A stretch of 64,000 bases of DNA from Flagellimonas pacifica (GTDB taxonomy: Bacteria; Bacteroidota; Bacteroidia; Flavobacteriales; Flavobacteriaceae), in NCBI RefSeq assembly GCF_900215465.1, contig NZ_OBEH01000001.1:372001-436000 (forward strand). The letters run 5' to 3'. The translations under genes and the position numbers were made by a program. Positions 7,419 through 14,678 of this stretch are shown here, piece by piece (the first letter of the stretch is position 1; every line of letters starts with the position of its first letter). The notes below the pieces were generated by a model that was not told the DNA's origin, searched no databases, and saw only the letters and a list, made by a program, of their open reading frames with translations.

Positions 7419-9530
7419 TTAAAAACTATATTGAATAAAGGCCGATAAATTTCTGCCCGGATCATTAATAGGTACTCTTCCAAAATCAGCTTGATTAACA
7501 AAGGAAAAGTTCAAGTGATTATTATAGGTAACATCAAAAACGTTCATTGCGGCCACACCAATATTCACATGCTTAAACGGTTTTGCTCCAAATCGAAAAT
7601 CCACAATACCATAACCGTCAGTAATCTGCTCTCCAAAAGATGGTGCAATATCTGATTGCTCTGAAGTAAGTGTGTATGTTGCTCTAGCCCATATTTTTTT
7701 CTTTTCGTAGCGTAAATTAAAACGTGTAACCAATGGTGAGGTAAGAGGAAGTGCTTCATCCAAATCCTTGTTTTTGGTATAAACGTAAGCAACTTCGGTC
7801 TTGAAATTAAAATCGTTTAAAAATTGTAGCTCTCCATATACTTCAAAGCCAGTTTTATAAGCATCATCAACGTTGGTAAAACGCTTAACTTCCCTAGGTT
7901 CTGCCATAGGCATGTATTTTTTCTGTATCGATGGGTCAATCAATCCAGCAATATAATTGTCATAAACAGCGTAGTAGGCAGAGGCTCCATAATTAATCTT
8001 ATCTAAAAAGGACTCGGCAAACGTAGCTTTTGCCTTCATTCCTAATTCAAATTGATTGTTCACTTCAGCATTCAAAAAAGGATTTCCAACATATTCATAA
8101 GGGTCTTGCCCTGCATTAAAATGGTTGATATACCTTTCCAACATATTGGCTGACCGCACACCTCTTCCATAAGCCAATTCGAATAGGATATCAGGAGTTG
8201 CCATATATTTTATTGAAGCTGTAGCGCTAACGTTGTTCTCCGTTCTACTATCCAATTCCGGATAGAGTGCTACAAAATCTTCCGCAGGGGTATCACTTTT
8301 AGAGTATACCATGTCATATCGTACTCCAGCGTTTAGCAAGAGTTTTTTTGCCAACGGATATTTCCCTTCCACAAAGACACCATAGTCATCTATTCGGGAT
8401 TCTTGCCATATATCATCAGTGAACTCCATGGGCATTGGAAGTAGATCACCATTCATATTTTGTTTCATTGTGCGGACTCGCTCTCCATTTCTACCTATGG
8501 AGATCATATCTACCCCGGTGAACAGTTTGAAATTGGCAGATGGCTTCCATTTTAGTTCTATCCGCCCTCCCATTGTGGTGGCATCAACCGTCGAGATTCC
8601 GCTCATACGTACAAAACTAGGTCTTAAAGTATTGGACATTATATGATCTACTTTTGAACGATATGCTTTGGCACTCACCTCTTTTAAAGCCCCTTTTAAA
8701 TCTTTTACCTTGTAATCCAAGGAAACTATAGTGCTATTATCCTCATCTGTGTCCATGGGCAGACCAGCATGCATAACATCCCGTCCAAATGATTGCCTGA
8801 ACCCAAGCTGAAACCGTTGTGTTGTGCCCAAATTATATCCAAGCTGTACCCCATAATCCGTACTCTTGAATGAGGCGGGTATTTCATTTCCATCGCCATC
8901 TTCATAATCACCAAAATCACGATACCCTACATTAAAATTCACATCGTACTGGTCATGTACATACTTTAGGTTTGCCAAGGTTGTAATCGAGTTTCCATTG
9001 CTTTCATCACCAAAATTGATCTTGCCATGATAGCCTTTTTCCTCTTTTTCAACTTCTTGGGTCACAAGATTAATGACACCACCAAATGTAGGCCCATATC
9101 TAAAAGTATAAGGCCCTTTTACCACCTCTATGCGTTCAATTTCCTCAGGAATCACATGAGTGGTTATTGGGTCCATTCTGTTGGGGCATGCATGCATCAC
9201 TTTGGTACCACCATTAAATTGGACATTTAACTGCTCGTACTGTGATGCGCGAAAAGAAGGATCTATAGCATAGTTTCCGCGCTTGATCAGTGCAAAACCA
9301 TTTAAGCCATTAAATAGGTCGGCCACATTCTTGGGCTGAACTATTTTTTTCGAATTTTCGCTCCTGACCATGGAAAAAACAGGGTCAGATTTACTCTCTC
9401 CGGTTATTAGGACTTCATCCAACCGAATAAGTTTGTTTGTTAAAGAATCTTGCTCGTTTTGAGCCTGGACATGAATTATGCACGTTCCGAGGAGCAAGGC
9501 TAAAAGCCTTGCTTTTATATGAGTTTTCAT
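7419..9530 (-). CDS. TonB-dependent receptor, OprC/copper type
   Basis: A 703-residue outer-membrane receptor: signal peptide (residues 1-24), TonB-box-like segment (LDEVLITGE), plug domain (about 55-160) and 22-strand barrel ending in AFIQYSF. The start is the ATG at 9530; an upstream TTG would precede the signal peptide with an unlikely leader. The plug carries HACPNRMDP with Cys115 and Met119, the CxxxM half of the copper site known from Pseudomonas OprC, where a distal His and Met complete the ligands. Here the stretch MHAGLPMD (His254, Met259) is a plausible second half. It lacks the carboxypeptidase-like N-terminal domain common to SusC-type receptors. The small Cys protein B lies immediately upstream on the same strand. 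Copper specificity follows from the motif and the Met/Cys-rich neighbours; direct proof is absent. Confidence 0.85.
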   Translation of the reverse strand: MKTHIKARLLALLLGTCIIHVQAQNEQDSLTNKLIRLDEVLITGESKSDPVFSMVRSENSKKIVQPKNVADLFNGLNGFALIKRGNYAIDPSFRASQYEQLNVQFNGGTKVMHACPNRMDPITTHVIPEEIERIEVVKGPYTFRYGPTFGGVINLVTQEVEKEEKGYHGKINFGDESNGNSITTLANLKYVHDQYDVNFNVGYRDFGDYEDGDGNEIPASFKSTDYGVQLGYNLGTTQRFQLGFRQSFGRDVMHAGLPMDTDEDNSTIVSLDYKVKDLKGALKEVSAKAYRSKVDHIMSNTLRPSFVRMSGISTVDATTMGGRIELKWKPSANFKLFTGVDMISIGRNGERVRTMKQNMNGDLLPMPMEFTDDIWQESRIDDYGVFVEGKYPLAKKLLLNAGVRYDMVYSKSDTPAEDFVALYPELDSRTENNVSATASIKYMATPDILFELAYGRGVRSANMLERYINHFNAGQDPYEYVGNPFLNAEVNNQFELGMKAKATFAESFLDKINYGASAYYAVYDNYIAGLIDPSIQKKYMPMAEPREVKRFTNVDDAYKTGFEVYGELQFLNDFNFKTEVAYVYTKNKDLDEALPLTSPLVTRFNLRYEKKKIWARATYTLTSEQSDIAPSFGEQITDGYGIVDFRFGAKPFKHVNIGVAAMNVFDVTYNNHLNFSFVNQADFGRVPINDPGRNLSAFIQYSF

Positions 9531-9598
9531 TTTAAATAAATGTTTAAGATTATACCTATTTGGTGAGAATGACAATCACCTGATGCTGTAACAAAATC

Positions 9599-9991
9599 TT
9601 AAACAATTGGAGGTTTATGGGAAATACCGCTAAACTTATAGGAATACGTAATGGTATAATGAAAGTATGCTTTATGATTTTGCCCAATAAAGAGAACACT
9701 ATAAGAAGACAGGTCCTTTATAAAAAATAATGTTTGCTCCCAACCAATCAGAGGCATCGGCAATTCTTTGTCATCATCTTGTGTTACCAACATTTGGGAC
9801 AACATACACTTTCCCTCGCATTTTAGCTCAGGCTTATCTGTATTCTCGCAAAGCGCTTCTATGAATCCCTCCCTATCAACACTATAATATAGATACATAG
9901 ATGAAAACCGAAGATTGCTCACCAAGACCAAGGCAATAAAAAGCGCCGAAAAAACAACAGATCTATATTTTATATATGTTGCTGATTTCAA
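9599..9991 (-). CDS. Small membrane-anchored Cys protein, copy B (putative metal-binding)
   Basis: A 130-residue relative of the protein at 5094-5483: one N-terminal helix (about residues 11-27) and Cys48, Cys58 and Cys62 in CENTDKPELKCEGKCML, the same C-x9-C-x3-C spacing. An aromatic/His-rich C-terminus ends in SHKPPIV. Outside these two motifs the copies have diverged strongly, suggesting an old duplication with separate partners. It lies 68 bases upstream of the OprC-like receptor's start on the same strand, so the two are probably one operon. No family name is known to me. The conserved Cys triad and His-Pro-Pro tail suggest copper coordination or thiol chemistry at the outer face of the inner membrane. 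Confidence 0.7.
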   Translation of the reverse strand: MKSATYIKYRSVVFSALFIALVLVSNLRFSSMYLYYSVDREGFIEALCENTDKPELKCEGKCMLSQMLVTQDDDKELPMPLIGWEQTLFFIKDLSSYSVLFIGQNHKAYFHYTITYSYKFSGISHKPPIV

Positions 9992-10020
9992 TAGAATTAT
10001 TTTAAGAACCTAATCTTTGG

Positions 10021-10028
10021 CAAATTTA
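10021..10028 (-). promoter_or_regulatory. Candidate -7 box for the small Cys protein B / receptor operon
   Basis: TAAATTTG on the minus strand matches TAnnTTTG and lies 30 bases upstream of the start at 9991. A clear -33 element was not seen. Confidence 0.4.
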
Positions 10029-10108
10029 CTGGCGATCCCATTCTTAAAACCTGATAATTGTCACTCTTTTAACTACTATAAAATTCCCTGGAACATCTCA
10101 GTGGAATA

Positions 10109-10135
10109 GAACAACAATCCCTAAATTTGTTGTTC
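10109..10135 (+). promoter_or_regulatory. Inverted repeat overlapping the promoter of the Met/His-rich lipoprotein
   Basis: GAACAACAA (10109-10117) and TTGTTGTTC (10127-10135) form a perfect 9-bp inverted repeat with a nine-base spacer. The -7 box TAAATTTG (10122-10129) lies partly inside the right arm, so a bound dimeric regulator would block transcription. The start codon is 12 bases further on. An operator role is inferred from geometry; the hairpin could also act in RNA. Confidence 0.5.
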
Positions 10136-10146
10136 AAATACACATC

Positions 10147-10566
10147 ATGAAAAAACTCATCTTTTTACTCCTTTTGGCCCCATTCGTTTTGTCCGTTTCC
10201 TGTAAACAAGAAAAGAAAGTAGACAATAAACTTACCCAAATGCAAGAAGTAATGGCAATCCATGATGAAGTAATGCCAAAAATGGGAACCCTAGGTAAAT
10301 TAGTGGGTGAACTCAAGAGCAAAGTTGATACAACTGCCACAGGACAAGAGTATGAAGCTGCCATGAAAGATTTACAAGAAGCCAACAAGGCCATGATGGA
10401 TTGGATGAGAAGCTTTGGCCTCCGTTTTGACTCTGATGAAATTCTAAATGGTAAAGAACTTACCGAAGAAAAACAGAAATGGTTGAATGAAGAGGAGGTT
10501 AATGTAAAGGCTCTTAAAGAGCAAATCAATTCCAGTATTGAAAAAGCCCAAGGTTTATTAAAGTAA
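10147..10566 (+). CDS. Met/His-rich lipoprotein (putative metal-handling)
   Basis: A 139-residue lipoprotein: signal peptide with lipobox LSVSC, Cys19. The mature part is helical and rich in Met and His, notably MQEVMAIHDEVMPKMG (about residues 36-51) and AMMDWMRSFG (about 82-91). Similar flavobacterial lipoproteins are sometimes labelled viral A-type inclusion protein-like, a name without functional meaning. Paired helices with Met and His on one face resemble periplasmic copper-binding helices. The gene follows the copper locus and is divergent from the receptor operon, with an operator-like repeat over its promoter. Metal storage or delivery is an inference. Confidence 0.75.
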   Translation: MKKLIFLLLLAPFVLSVSCKQEKKVDNKLTQMQEVMAIHDEVMPKMGTLGKLVGELKSKVDTTATGQEYEAAMKDLQEANKAMMDWMRSFGLRFDSDEILNGKELTEEKQKWLNEEEVNVKALKEQINSSIEKAQGLLK

Positions 10567-10574
10567 AAGTCGCA

Positions 10575-11135
10575 CTATTTTTTCCAACGTAGTGTTTCCA
10601 TTATTCTTCTAATGTCTTTTTGCAAATAAGCCGCCGCCGGGAGAATGGAGTCATAATTTGGCTTGGCATAGAAATAAAGAGACCCTGTTACAAAGTGGTT
10701 TGTACTGTCCGTTACATAAAACTGGGATTGTGATGCAGCATCTCCACTTACCTCATAGAACATCCCGTAAACTTCATCTTCAGGATTTATAAAAGGTTGC
10801 TCAACAATATTATCTGCCTTTACAACATGCTCGTACGATAGTTTTTGGGCATCGGTCAGCAAGGTCTTGAGGTTATCATCCACCGGTTTATAGGTAAGGT
10901 AAACCGATCCTTTCATCATTGGGTAATCCAAAACCAATGAACAATCCTTGTTTTCTTTAATGTTTGATATGGTGTTGAGTTCAAAGGTATAGGTGCAATC
11001 TCCTCCAATATTTTTATATTTTGCTTCAGGATATTCCAGCCGCAACATCGCTTTGGGTTTGGGCAATACTTCTTCCTTACAACCTACAAAAAGTATAAGG
11101 AACATAACAAGTACTGGTAGTGTGTCAACCTTCAT
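10575..11135 (-). CDS. gldD: Gliding motility lipoprotein GldD
   Basis: A 186-residue lipoprotein with lipobox LFVGC (Cys19), followed by the conserved start PKPKAMLRLEYPEAKY and a C-terminal RIMETLRWKK typical of GldD. GldD is required for gliding and for function of the type IX secretion machinery in Flavobacterium; its biochemical role is not settled. The gene overlaps the end of gldE by 11 bases. The order mutY-ssb-gldE-gldD on one strand is the arrangement known from other Flavobacteriaceae, which strongly supports the call. It is convergent with the Met/His-rich lipoprotein, eight bases away. Confidence 0.93.
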   Translation of the reverse strand: MKVDTLPVLVMFLILFVGCKEEVLPKPKAMLRLEYPEAKYKNIGGDCTYTFELNTISNIKENKDCSLVLDYPMMKGSVYLTYKPVDDNLKTLLTDAQKLSYEHVVKADNIVEQPFINPEDEVYGMFYEVSGDAASQSQFYVTDSTNHFVTGSLYFYAKPNYDSILPAAAYLQKDIRRIMETLRWKK

Positions 11136-12453
11136 GGGGCAATGTAATTTTAATGCGTTTTAATCTTTTTTTATCTAAACTTTCAACAACAAATTGATAA
11201 TTCTTGAATACTACCTTTTCTCCTCGTTTGGGAAAACTTCCTGATATTTCCAAAACAAATCCTGCAATGGTCTCAGATTCTCCTTTCTGATTTTCAAACT
11301 CCTCTTCGTCCTCAATTTTTACCACCCGATAAAAATCTTTCAGCGTCGTTTTTCCATCAAACACATAATTATGGTCATCCAATTTAGAGTAAACAAGGTC
11401 CTCATCATCAAACTCGTCGCTAATGTCACCAACAATTTCTTCAATAATGTCTTCCAAAGTAACAATTCCGGAAGTTCCCCCATACTCATCCACCACTACA
11501 GCCAAATGATTCTTTTTATCCTGAAACTCCAAAAGTAAATCATCCAATTTCTTGTTTTCCGGAACAAAATAAGGCTCCCGTATCAACGACATCCAGTTAA
11601 AGTTCTTCCGGTCTATATAGGGCAATAAATCTTTTACATATAAAACACCCAATACATTATCCATATTTTCAGAAAAAACCGGAATTCGGGAATAGCCGTT
11701 CTTTTTTATTTCTTCAAGAACTTCAGGGAATTTCATTTCCTCGTTTAACGCAAAAATGTCAATTCGAGGCCGCATGACCTGTTTGGTATCCGTATTGCCG
11801 AAGGTTACAATCCCCTCCAAAATTTTCTGTTCTTCTTTTGTAGTATCTCCTTCCGATGCCAGTTCAAGGGCCTGAGACAGATGATCTACACTCAGGTTTG
11901 ATTTCCGTTTCCCCAACTTTTCCTGAAGAAATCCAGAAGCGGAACTCATAGGAGAACTTAAAGGTGTAAACAAGAAGTTCAACATTTTTAAAGGAATGGA
12001 CATGAAATGTGAAAACTGAATCCTATTCCTATTGGCATAAATCTTTGGAAGAATCTCACCAAACATCAAAATCAAAAAAGTAGCCACAACAACTTCCAAA
12101 AGAAAACGTACCGATACAACTCCAAACAAAGTTTGGTTAACCTCAGAGAAAATGACATTTCCAATGGAGCTAAACAATAGTACAATGCCAATATTGATGG
12201 CATTGTTGGTAATTAAAATAGTTGCAAGTAGCTTTTTGGGATTTTTCAATAATTGAACGATAAGCTTACCTCGAGAAGTATTTTCTTCATCCAGTTCGTT
12301 CAAGTCGGTTTGTGAAAGTCCAAACAAAGCTACTTCTGCACCCGAAATAAGGGCAGAACATGCCAAAAGTAGTATGAGCACAATCACTTTTGCGGTGAAA
12401 ATACCGCTAAATGTGGTTAAGAAAATTGCCAAACAATAGGGCTCGGGATCCAA
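11125..12453 (-). CDS. gldE: Gliding motility-associated membrane protein GldE (CNNM/CorC family)
   Basis: A 442-residue protein. Residues about 20-200 hold the DUF21/CNNM membrane domain (three to four helices, with SGAEVALFGLSQTDL). A CBS pair follows (about 210-335, RPRIDIFAL to EDIIEEIVGDISDE), then a CorC/HlyC C-terminal domain (about 345-435). This layout is that of magnesium/cobalt-efflux-like CNNM proteins. GldE is the form linked to gliding and can partly compensate for gldD defects in Flavobacterium. The start is a TTG (12453); no better ATG fits before the first helix. It overlaps gldD and follows ssb by 24 bases, so all are probably one transcript. Confidence 0.93.
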   Translation of the reverse strand: MDPEPYCLAIFLTTFSGIFTAKVIVLILLLACSALISGAEVALFGLSQTDLNELDEENTSRGKLIVQLLKNPKKLLATILITNNAINIGIVLLFSSIGNVIFSEVNQTLFGVVSVRFLLEVVVATFLILMFGEILPKIYANRNRIQFSHFMSIPLKMLNFLFTPLSSPMSSASGFLQEKLGKRKSNLSVDHLSQALELASEGDTTKEEQKILEGIVTFGNTDTKQVMRPRIDIFALNEEMKFPEVLEEIKKNGYSRIPVFSENMDNVLGVLYVKDLLPYIDRKNFNWMSLIREPYFVPENKKLDDLLLEFQDKKNHLAVVVDEYGGTSGIVTLEDIIEEIVGDISDEFDDEDLVYSKLDDHNYVFDGKTTLKDFYRVVKIEDEEEFENQKGESETIAGFVLEISGSFPKRGEKVVFKNYQFVVESLDKKRLKRIKITLPHEG

Positions 12454-12477
12454 ATTTGTATTGTTTAAACTTACTTT

Positions 12478-12933
12478 TTAGAACGGCAAATCATCATCCT
12501 GCTCTGTTTCTTGAACAGGCGCAGGGTTGGAAGGCTTTACCGGTTCGCTCTGCTGGGTTGCTGTGGGCACCTGTTGAGCATTTGCCATACTTTCCTTTTT
12601 GGTTGATAAAAACGTAAAATCTTGTACGTGCACCTCAGTGGTATATCGGGTATTCCCATCTTCACCTTGCCATTGTCGATTCTTCAACCTTCCTTCAACA
12701 TAAACTTTATCTCCTTTACTCAGGTATTTTTCGCAAATTTCAGCGGCTTTGTTTCTAACTACAATGTTGTGCCAATCTGTATTGGTCACTCTTTCTCCCG
12801 TTTGTTTGTTGGTATAGGTCTCATTGGTAGCCAAAGGAAACCTTCCTATACAATTGCCCCCTTCAAAATAGTGGATTTTTACTTCGTCTCCCAAATGCCC
12901 AATCAGCATCACTTTATTTAATGTCCCGCTCAT
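12478..12933 (-). CDS. ssb: Single-stranded DNA-binding protein
   Basis: A 151-residue SSB. The OB-fold (residues 1-about 108) opens with MSGTLNKVMLIGHLGD and contains the NTDWHNIVV and VYVEGRLKNRQW segments. A Pro/Gln-rich linker leads to the acidic tip DDDLPF, which recruits repair and replication partners. It binds single-stranded DNA as a tetramer during replication, recombination and repair. It sits between mutY (24 bases upstream) and gldE, as in other Flavobacteriaceae. Confidence 0.96.
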   Translation of the reverse strand: MSGTLNKVMLIGHLGDEVKIHYFEGGNCIGRFPLATNETYTNKQTGERVTNTDWHNIVVRNKAAEICEKYLSKGDKVYVEGRLKNRQWQGEDGNTRYTTEVHVQDFTFLSTKKESMANAQQVPTATQQSEPVKPSNPAPVQETEQDDDLPF

Positions 12934-12956
12934 AATTTTTTAATTAATCAAAAGTA

Positions 12957-13994
12957 CTAAATTTTATATGTCTTGATGAAATCTGCAATCAAAACAGGCA
13001 CCGGAAAAGACGTAATCGTTTCCCATGAAATTCCCTCTTTTAATCTATCCGTAGTTTCCAAAATCCAAAACCGGGTATGCAGGTGTTGGTGCGAAAGTTT
13101 GTGAATTAATGGTTCTTTATTATATAATGTTAATGATTCTATTTTTGGAAAACCACTTTCCTCCATAATCTGTTCTTTAAGTTCCACCAAATTCAAAGCT
13201 TTTTTAGCTTCCAATAAGGGAAATTGATAGAGGTTTTGCCAAATGCCCTTTCCTCTTCTTTGCTCCAATGCCGTGTTTCCATTTGGATCTATAAAAACCA
13301 AATAGTTAAAATATCTGTTCTTGATTTTAATCTTATTGATTTTTACAGGAAGTTCTGTCACTCTATTTTCCTTAAGTGCAATACAACTTTCATTCAAAGG
13401 GCAGTGTAGGCAATATGGTTTTTTAGGAGCACATTGGATAGCTCCAAACTCCATAATTCCCTGATTATAGTCCCGTATATTCTCAATATGCATGACCTCT
13501 CTGGCCAATTCCTTAAAGTATTTGATTCCTTCTGTGCTATTTATAGGTGTATCAATACCAAAATATCTGGATAAAACCCTATATACATTCCCATCCACAA
13601 CAGGCTCCGGTTCATCAAAACAAATTGATGCAATGGCGCTTGCGGTATAATCGCCAACGCCTTTTAATTTTTTAAGTTCTTTATAAGTATCTGGAAACCC
13701 TCCAGCATATTTTTCAACCACCATTTTGGAAGTTGCGTGAAGGTTTCTGGCCCTGGAATAATATCCAAGTCCCTGCCATAACTTCAAAACTTTCTGCTCA
13801 TCAGCGTTGGCCAGATCGTAAACTGTAGGGAAAGCTTCCAAAAATTTATAATAATAAGGCATTCCCTGGGCAACTCTGGTCTGTTGCAACATAATTTCAG
13901 AAAGCCAAATTTTATAGGGGTCCTTTGTGGTTCTCCATGGGAGTTCACGCTTGTGTTGGCCATACCATTTTAGAATACGCTCAGAAAAAGTCAT
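12957..13994 (-). CDS. mutY: A/G-specific adenine glycosylase
   Basis: A 345-residue base-excision glycosylase that removes adenine mispaired with 8-oxoguanine. Visible features are the catalytic Glu33 in LSEIMLQQTRV, the helix-hairpin-helix GVGDYTASAIAS, the catalytic Asp134 in PVVDGNVYRVLSR, and the [4Fe-4S] ligands Cys188, 195, 198 and 204 (C-x6-C-x2-C-x5-C). The C-terminal Nudix-like domain (about 225-345) that reads 8-oxoG is present. It is the first gene of the mutY-ssb-gldE-gldD group and is divergent from the HU gene. Confidence 0.96.
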   Translation of the reverse strand: MTFSERILKWYGQHKRELPWRTTKDPYKIWLSEIMLQQTRVAQGMPYYYKFLEAFPTVYDLANADEQKVLKLWQGLGYYSRARNLHATSKMVVEKYAGGFPDTYKELKKLKGVGDYTASAIASICFDEPEPVVDGNVYRVLSRYFGIDTPINSTEGIKYFKELAREVMHIENIRDYNQGIMEFGAIQCAPKKPYCLHCPLNESCIALKENRVTELPVKINKIKIKNRYFNYLVFIDPNGNTALEQRRGKGIWQNLYQFPLLEAKKALNLVELKEQIMEESGFPKIESLTLYNKEPLIHKLSHQHLHTRFWILETTDRLKEGISWETITSFPVPVLIADFIKTYKI

Positions 13995-14075
13995 GCAAGA
14001 AAATAATAAGCGTTAAAAGTATCAGTTTATATACTTAAAATTAAAGGGTTTAAACAAAAGATTAATTTTAATTTT

Positions 14076-14083
14076 TATATTTG
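14076..14083 (+). promoter_or_regulatory. Candidate -7 box of the HU gene
   Basis: TATATTTG matches TAnnTTTG, 34 bases before the HU start codon. No good -33 TTTG was found upstream; the intervening sequence is very A/T rich. Confidence 0.45.
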
Positions 14084-14117
14084 CAAGCCTAAAAAAATAA
14101 GAAAATAATAATACGAA

Positions 14118-14408
14118 ATGACGAAAGCGGATATTGTAACTAGAATCTCAGAAAAACTAGGTATAGAAAAAGGAGACGTACAAGCGACTGTAGAATCTTT
14201 TATGGAGGAGGTAAAATCGTCCTTAGAGAATGGAGATAATGTTTATTTAAGAGGTTTTGGAAGCTTTATCATAAAGACCAGAGCGGAAAAAACAGGTAGA
14301 AACATTTCAAAAAACACTACCATTAAAATTCCAGCACACAATATACCTGCATTTAAACCTGCCAAGGTTTTTGTTGAAGGTGTAAAAAGCAACGTTCAAG
14401 TAAAATAA
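14118..14408 (+). CDS. HU-family DNA-binding protein
   Basis: A 96-residue HU/IHF-type nucleoid protein. It has the N-terminal helical dimerisation part (TKADIVTRISEKLGIEKGDV), then the beta-arm region GSFIIKTRAEKTGRN, and the IPAHNIPAFKPAK signature including the Pro that intercalates into DNA. It bends and compacts DNA as a dimer. It is the first gene of a probable HU-small basic protein unit that ends at the terminator near 14545. Its expression probably comes from the -7 box at 14076. Confidence 0.95.
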   Translation: MTKADIVTRISEKLGIEKGDVQATVESFMEEVKSSLENGDNVYLRGFGSFIIKTRAEKTGRNISKNTTIKIPAHNIPAFKPAKVFVEGVKSNVQVK

Positions 14409-14422
14409 AATATAACTAACAC

Positions 14423-14437
14423 TAAAGGAAGAGCCAT
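14423..14437 (+). promoter_or_regulatory. Shine-Dalgarno-like site before the 29-residue basic protein
   Basis: AAAGGA, followed by an eight-base spacer and ATG, complements the 16S anti-Shine-Dalgarno tail over six bases. This is unusual, because Bacteroidota ribosomes hide that tail and most genes here (for example those at 2038, 28988 and 51269) show only A-rich leaders. It marks the ATG at 14438 as a real start. Confidence 0.55.
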
Positions 14438-14527
14438 ATGCCGAGTGGTAAAAAAAGAAAAAGACATAAGGTAGCTACCCACAAGCGTAAAAAACGCAGA
14501 AGAGCTAACCGACACAAGAAAAAGTAG
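14438..14527 (+). CDS. 29-residue, extremely basic protein (candidate small ribosomal protein)
   Basis: A short gene of 29 codons opening MPSGKKRKRHKVATHKRKK and ending in NRHKKK. About two thirds of the residues are Lys, Arg or His and there are no acidic residues. It starts 29 bases after the HU stop, has a Shine-Dalgarno-like site, and its stop codon lies inside the stem of a terminator, so it belongs to the HU transcript. The composition matches tiny ribosomal proteins such as THX or the bL36 class, and lineage-specific small proteins (for example bL38) are reported in the Flavobacterium ribosome. Whether this is that protein I cannot verify. Other options are an RNA chaperone or nucleoid peptide. 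Confidence 0.8.
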   Translation: MPSGKKRKRHKVATHKRKKRRRANRHKKK

Positions 14528-14545
14528 TTGTTGCAACTACTTTTT
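14519..14545 (+). terminator. Terminator of the HU/basic protein transcript
   Basis: AAAAAGTAGTTG (14519-14530) and CAACTACTTTTT (14534-14545) form a 12-bp perfect stem with a three-base loop; the right arm ends in a T-run. It overlaps the stop codon of the 29-residue gene. Confidence 0.85.
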
Positions 14546-14561
14546 CATTTTACACACATAC

Positions 14562-14572
14562 GTTCTTTGACA
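14562..14572 (+). promoter_or_regulatory. boxA-like element upstream of rng
   Basis: GTTCTTTGACA resembles the NusB/S10-binding boxA of rRNA leaders (E. coli core CTCTTTAACA), and similar GTTCTTTGACAT strings occur in flavobacterial rRNA leaders. It lies 107 bases before the rng start, downstream of the previous terminator. Antitermination or NusB binding is an inference from resemblance only. Confidence 0.35.
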
Positions 14573-14595
14573 TAGAGATTCAAGTAAAGAATTTC

Positions 14596-14619
14596 AATTG
14601 GTTTGCTAGCAAACCAATT
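14596..14619 (+). promoter_or_regulatory. 24-bp perfect palindrome in the rng leader
   Basis: The 12-bp half-site AATTGGTTTGCT (14596-14607) is followed directly by its reverse complement AGCAAACCAATT. No T-run follows, so it is not a standard terminator. It lies 60 bases before the GTG start of rng. It may be a protein-binding operator or, as RNA, a leader hairpin through which the RNase could control its own mRNA, as known for E. coli rne. Confidence 0.55.
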
Positions 14620-14678
14620 CTATATATTGTTTAATCATTTATACCTCAATTTAAGAGGGTAAATAAAAATCGATTCAG

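Noticed and set aside
9494..9512. 8-bp hairpin in the signal-peptide codons of the OprC-like receptor
   Set aside because: Explained by repeated Leu/Ala codons; no T-run and no conservation evidence.
10134..10529. Minus-strand 131-codon open frame over the Met/His lipoprotein
   Set aside because: Ser/Phe-rich antisense frame with no family features; the plus-strand reading has a lipobox and promoter.
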